Of a DNA stretch of 10,158 bases, positions 6,835 through 10,158 are shown one piece after another. The position numbers were made by a program, and so were the translations under genes. The DNA is from Candidatus Binatia bacterium (GTDB lineage Bacteria > Desulfobacterota_B > Binatia > UBA9968): NCBI GenBank assembly GCA_025922795.1, contig JAICHC010000053.1, positions 1-10,158 of the forward strand, read 5' to 3'. The notes under the pieces are model-generated. The model did no database searches. It was not told where the DNA came from and saw nothing but the letters and a program-made list of their open reading frames with translations. Position 1 is the first letter of the stretch. Every line of letters begins with the position of its first letter.

Positions 6835-7911
6835 TCATCTGAGCTTCAAGGTGCTCAGGCCAATCACGGCGCAAATAAAAGAAATGATCCAAAAGCGCAC
6901 AATGATTTGCGGCTCCTTCCAGCCCTTGAGCTCGTAGTGATGATGAATCGGTGCCATGAGAAAAACCCGCTTGCGCCGCATCTTGTAAGAGACCACCTGG
7001 AAAATCACCGACAACGCTTCCATGACGAATACGCCGCCCACGATGATCAGCAGGATTTCATTTTTGGTCATTACGGCGACGACGCCGAGCGCCGCGCCCA
7101 GAGAAAGCGATCCGACATCGCCCATAAACATCTGCGCCGGATAAGCGTTGTACCAAAGAAAGCCCAGGCCGGCGGCCACGACCGCGGCGCAAAACACACT
7201 GAGCTCGCCGACGCCGGCGACGTAAGGGATCTGCAGATACTCGGCGAGCTTTAAATGGCCGGTGACGTAGGCGATCACGGCGTAAGTGCCGGCGGCGATC
7301 ATCACCGGCCCAATCGCCAGACCATCCAACCCATCGGTCAGATTGACGGCATTCGACGTGCAAACGATGACTAGCGTGGCGAAGGGAATGTAAAAAAGCC
7401 CGAGATCGAAACGGAAGGTCTTGACGAACGGAACGGCGATCTCGGTACTGAAGCGTGGCAGAAAATACAGCGCCAATGCAACGATGAATGCGACGAGAAA
7501 TTGCCCGAGCAGTTTGCCGCGCGGCGACAGCCCTTTACTGTTTTTGCGCGTCAGTTTCAAATAATCGTCGGCGAAACCCACGATACCGGTGCCGACCGTG
7601 GCGACCAGCGCGAGCAAGACATAGCCGTTGGCGATGTCGGCCATGATCAAGGTCGACAGCAAAAGCGCCAAGATAATCAAGGCGCCGCCCATGGTCGGCG
7701 TCCCGGCCTTGATCGCGTGGGTGGCAGGACCGTCTTCACGAATCTGCTGGCCGATTTGCTTCTGCGTCAACGTACGAATCAGCCAAGGTCCCAAGAGAAA
7801 TGAAATCAGCAGCGCCAGCAAAGCGGCCATCGCGGCACGAAACGTGATGTAGCGAAAGACGTTGAAGCCGGAATAACTTGCGGAAAGGGGGAACGACAGG
7901 TAATAGAGCAA
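6835..7911 (-). CDS. mraY: Phospho-MurNAc-pentapeptide transferase MraY (TTG start)
   Basis: Polytopic inner-membrane enzyme of the PNPT family. It transfers phospho-MurNAc-pentapeptide from UDP to undecaprenyl phosphate, making lipid I. Numbering from the TTG at 7911 (358 residues), the protein has about ten membrane helices. Motifs are [13 protein letters not shown] (65-77), FADDYLK with the Mg-binding Asp pair (113-119), [14 protein letters not shown] (186-199), [18 protein letters not shown] with the third active-site Asp at 265 (255-272), and [11 protein letters not shown] (321-331). No ATG is available near the 5' end. A TTG at 7917 would add two residues but abuts AGGAG. The TTG at 7911 sits seven bases after AGGAG and gives MLYYLSFPL, the usual MraY N-terminus, so I chose it. 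The murF stop TAG lies inside this Shine-Dalgarno region, ten bases upstream. The next gene, murD, starts 15 bases after the stop. Confidence 0.97.
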   Translation of the reverse strand: MLYYLSFPLSASYSGFNVFRYITFRAAMAALLALLISFLLGPWLIRTLTQKQIGQQIREDGPATHAIKAGTPTMGGALIILALLLSTLIMADIANGYVLLALVATVGTGIVGFADDYLKLTRKNSKGLSPRGKLLGQFLVAFIVALALYFLPRFSTEIAVPFVKTFRFDLGLFYIPFATLVIVCTSNAVNLTDGLDGLAIGPVMIAAGTYAVIAYVTGHLKLAEYLQIPYVAGVGELSVFCAAVVAAGLGFLWYNAYPAQMFMGDVGSLSLGAALGVVAVMTKNEILLIIVGGVFVMEALSVIFQVVSYKMRRKRVFLMAPIHHHYELKGWKEPQIIVRFWIISFICAVIGLSTLKLR

Positions 7912-7918
7912 ATCCAAT

Positions 7919-7923
7919 CTCCT
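7919..7923 (-). promoter_or_regulatory. Ribosome binding site of mraY, overlapping the murF stop
   Basis: On the minus strand the sequence reads GCATAGGAGATTGGATTTG. The murF TAG (7924-7922) shares bases with AGGAG. The second TTG lies seven bases downstream, at the best spacing, while the first TTG is only one base away. This decides the mraY start at 7911. Confidence 0.7.
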
Positions 7924-9325
7924 ATGCCCTTCCGTGTCGAAGCGCTTCTAGAACTCGTTCCATTTTCATGCCGCGGGAACCCTTGAAAAGCAGCCAGTCA
8001 CCGCGTTTTACCCGCTCACGCAGTTTTACGGCGACATCCGTGTGGTCGCGGCCGATAACAATTTGTTCCGGCCGCATGCCGCCCTCAAGGGCACCGCGGC
8101 GGACCGCAGCGGCTTGAGCCCCGAGCAGATACAGGCGATCGAGCGCCGCCGTCGACGCGGTTTGGCCCAACGAGCGATGCTCCTTTGCGCCATGCCGGCC
8201 GAGCTCGAACATGTCGCCGAGCACGGCGATTCTCCTGCCACGGCAATTCACTTCGGCAAGCGCTTTCAACGCCGCTGTCATTGACGCCGGGTTGGCATTG
8301 TAGGCGTCGTTGATAATGCAGGCGCCGCGCCAAGCTTCGATCTGCATGCGCATGGGAAAAGGTTTCGCTTTCTCAAGCCCGCGGCGAACGGCCGAAAGCG
8401 TGACGCCGGCACCCAATGCAAGCGCCGCAGCGCCCAACGCGTTGGAAGTATTGTGCCCGCCGAGATAGTTAAGCCGCACCCGACAGCGCGCCCGGCCGGC
8501 GAACAACGTAAACGCGGTTCCGCTCGCGCCGCGCATATCAATCGATCGCGCGCGCAGCCAGCCGCGTTTACCATAGGTGATTTTCCTTCCTTTAAATGTC
8601 GCGGCAAGCTTCTTCACTCGCGCATCGTCGACATTGACGGCGATCATGCCGCCCGCGCGAACCTTCCGATAAAGCGCGCCTTTTTCCCGCGCCACTCCGG
8701 CCAAGCTGTGCAAACCCTCGAGGTGGGCGGCGGCCACCGAAGTGATGATGGCCCCGTCGGGATCGGCGATTTCGGCCAACCGCTCAATCTCGCCGGGACG
8801 GTTGGTGCCGAGCTCGACAACGGCAATGTCGTGTTTTCTTCGCAAGCGCAAAAGCGTCAACGGCAAGCCGACCAGGTTGTTGAAATTGCCTTCAGTTTTT
8901 AAAACTCTGCCGCGCAAGCTCGTGCCGCCGAGTGAAGCTTCTTCGAGGATCGCCGCGACCATTTCCTTGGTAGTGGTCTTACCGTTGGAACCGGTAATGG
9001 CCAGGACGTGAGTCTCGAGCCGCTCGCGGCGGTAATGCGCCAGATCACCCAACGCCCGCAGCGTGTCGCCAACCCTAACGACGGCGGTCTTGCCGAACAC
9101 TTTGCGCGGCAACGCGCGGTCGACAATCACGCACGCCGCGCCGCGTCCGGCCGCGTCGGCGATGAAGCGATGACCGTCATGGCGCTCGCCTTTTAACGCA
9201 ACGAAAACCGCTCCGCGCTTCACCTTGGTCGAATCGGTCACGACTTCTCCGAAACGCGCCGTCTTTCCCGGCCGCACAACCTTGCCGCCGGTCGCAGCGA
9301 GAATGTCACTTTGGCTCCACCCCAT
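7922..9325 (-). CDS. murF: UDP-MurNAc-tripeptide--D-alanyl-D-alanine ligase MurF
   Basis: Cytoplasmic Mur ligase that adds the D-Ala-D-Ala dipeptide to UDP-MurNAc-tripeptide, completing the soluble precursor. The 467-residue product has an N-terminal MurF domain with [19 protein letters not shown] (30-48) and DGHRFI (50-55). The ATPase domain has the P-loop [13 protein letters not shown] (110-122), [17 protein letters not shown] (143-159), [12 protein letters not shown] (169-180) and AAAHLEGL (198-205). [12 protein letters not shown] follows at 291-302. The C-terminal domain has MRMQIE (325-330), [12 protein letters not shown] (338-349), LGDMFELG (369-376) and [14 protein letters not shown] (445-458), typical of MurF. 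About ten residues at 131-140 ([10 protein letters not shown]) look inserted compared with well-known MurF proteins. The ATG is 11 bases after the murE stop. Its GAGGG touches the ATG, a poor spacing. The stop lies in the mraY ribosome binding site. Confidence 0.98.
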   Translation of the reverse strand: MGWSQSDILAATGGKVVRPGKTARFGEVVTDSTKVKRGAVFVALKGERHDGHRFIADAAGRGAACVIVDRALPRKVFGKTAVVRVGDTLRALGDLAHYRRERLETHVLAITGSNGKTTTKEMVAAILEEASLGGTSLRGRVLKTEGNFNNLVGLPLTLLRLRRKHDIAVVELGTNRPGEIERLAEIADPDGAIITSVAAAHLEGLHSLAGVAREKGALYRKVRAGGMIAVNVDDARVKKLAATFKGRKITYGKRGWLRARSIDMRGASGTAFTLFAGRARCRVRLNYLGGHNTSNALGAAALALGAGVTLSAVRRGLEKAKPFPMRMQIEAWRGACIINDAYNANPASMTAALKALAEVNCRGRRIAVLGDMFELGRHGAKEHRSLGQTASTAALDRLYLLGAQAAAVRRGALEGGMRPEQIVIGRDHTDVAVKLRERVKRGDWLLFKGSRGMKMERVLEALRHGRA

Positions 9326-9336
9326 CCCTCGGCCGT

Positions 9337-10158
9337 CTAAGCGCTCGAAGCGCGCGCCAACTCTTCGCGAGCCACTTGGCGGTCATCGAAGTGAATCTTG
9401 TTGACGCCCAGAATCTGGTAATCCTCATGTCCCTTGCCGGCGATCAATATCAGGTCGCCGGCGAGCGCCATGCCGAGCGCCACGCCGATCGCTTTTCGGC
9501 GATCTGCTTCGACCAAGTAGCCGCGCCCAAGGTGGCTGTTACGGACCGGAGAACCGAGACTCGATTTATCCATTTTATTCGACAGCGTCCCTCTGACGCC
9601 GGCCTCGACCTCATCGAGAATCGCCGCGGGATTTTCCGTGCGTGGGTTATCGGAGGTCAACACGACGATATCGCTCAGTTGCGCCGCAATCTCACCCATC
9701 AATGGCCGCTTGCCTCGATCGCGGTCGCCGCCACACCCGAAAACCGTGATGAGCTTCCCTTGACACAAGGGCCGCACCGCACCAAGCACTTTTTCCAGCG
9801 CGTCCGGCGAATGCGCGTAATCGACCAAGACGGTAATACCGCGGTCATTGGCAATTTTTTCCAGCCGGCCGGGAACCGACCTGAGCCGAGCGATTCCCTG
9901 AGCGAGTTCGTCGGCGCCGATTCCAAGCGCGCGGCCGACGCCAACTGCGCCAAGAATATTCTGCAGATTGGCCGCGCCGATCAGTGGGGAGTCGAATTCG
10001 ATCGTCTGCTCCTTCGCTTGAATAACACCGCGCAACCCGCCGACGTCGTTTTCGACCTTGACGGGATGAACGTCCCATTGCGGGCCTTCACCATAGCTCC
10101 AGACCTGCACGTCGGTCGAGCGCACGTTTTGAATCAAATCGCGTCCGTGCGGGTCTTC
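9337..10158 (-). CDS. murE: UDP-MurNAc-L-Ala-D-Glu--meso-diaminopimelate ligase MurE (5' end missing)
   Basis: Cytoplasmic Mur ligase that adds the third stem-peptide residue. The last 273 codons are visible; the frame stays open to the window edge (first codons E-D-P-H-G-R-D), so the N-terminal UDP-binding domain and P-loop lie outside. Present are the late central domain (IGAANLQNILGAVGVG, the HNxxN-like region), then VPGRLEKI, VDYAHSPDALEKVL, FGCGGDRDRGKRPLMG and TSDNPRTENP, and finally IAGKGHEDYQ near the C-terminus. The DNPR motif is the known meso-diaminopimelate recognition signature; lysine-adding MurE enzymes have a different sequence there. About 25 residues separate DEVEAG from YLVEADRR, more than the usual ten or so, which suggests an enlarged surface loop. 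The TAG is 11 bases before murF. An internal TTG at 10137 should not be mistaken for the start. Confidence 0.97.
   Translation of the reverse strand, partial: EDPHGRDLIQNVRSTDVQVWSYGEGPQWDVHPVKVENDVGGLRGVIQAKEQTIEFDSPLIGAANLQNILGAVGVGRALGIGADELAQGIARLRSVPGRLEKIANDRGITVLVDYAHSPDALEKVLGAVRPLCQGKLITVFGCGGDRDRGKRPLMGEIAAQLSDIVVLTSDNPRTENPAAILDEVEAGVRGTLSNKMDKSSLGSPVRNSHLGRGYLVEADRRKAIGVALGMALAGDLILIAGKGHEDYQILGVNKIHFDDRQVAREELARASSA

Overview
The window is a stretch of the classical division and cell wall (dcw) cluster, read entirely from the minus strand. In transcription order (high to low coordinates) the genes are murE (5' end beyond the right edge), murF, mraY, murD, ftsW, murG, murC, murB, ftsQ and the first codons of ftsA (running off the left edge). 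Coding density is nearly complete. Junctions are a 4-base overlap (murD/ftsW), zero spacing (ftsW/murG) or gaps of 10 to 21 bases. The one exception is the roughly 100-base murC-murB gap, which holds a palindromic octamer repeat. No stretch over 300 bases lacks a gene, and I saw no convincing promoter or terminator, so this looks like the interior of one long operon.

The gene products form one pathway. MurB (with MurA, not here) makes UDP-MurNAc. MurC, MurD, MurE and MurF add L-Ala, D-Glu, diaminopimelate and D-Ala-D-Ala. MraY moves the pentapeptide product onto undecaprenyl phosphate (lipid I), MurG adds GlcNAc (lipid II), and the SEDS protein FtsW polymerises lipid II at the septum. FtsQ and FtsA belong to the divisome. 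The DNPR motif in MurE points to a meso-diaminopimelate peptidoglycan. With a POTRA-type FtsQ and FtsA, this suggests a Gram-negative bacterium. The gene order with murC-murB-ftsQ-ftsA, a type II-like MurB and the GC-rich, mixed codon use fit a deltaproteobacterial or related uncultured lineage (Desulfobacterota, Binatota, Methylomirabilota or similar). This placement is inference and uncertain. No ddl gene lies between murB and ftsQ, where many bacteria have one.

I see no previously undescribed system here; the gene content is housekeeping. Two observations deserve a check. First, the apparent ftsA reading frame at the left edge has an in-frame TAA as codon 4 (M-A-K-stop-N-S-I-V-V-G-L). Second, the murC-murB gap contains an 80-base array of octamers arranged as a long imperfect palindrome that also supplies start codons and GGAG motifs upstream of murB.
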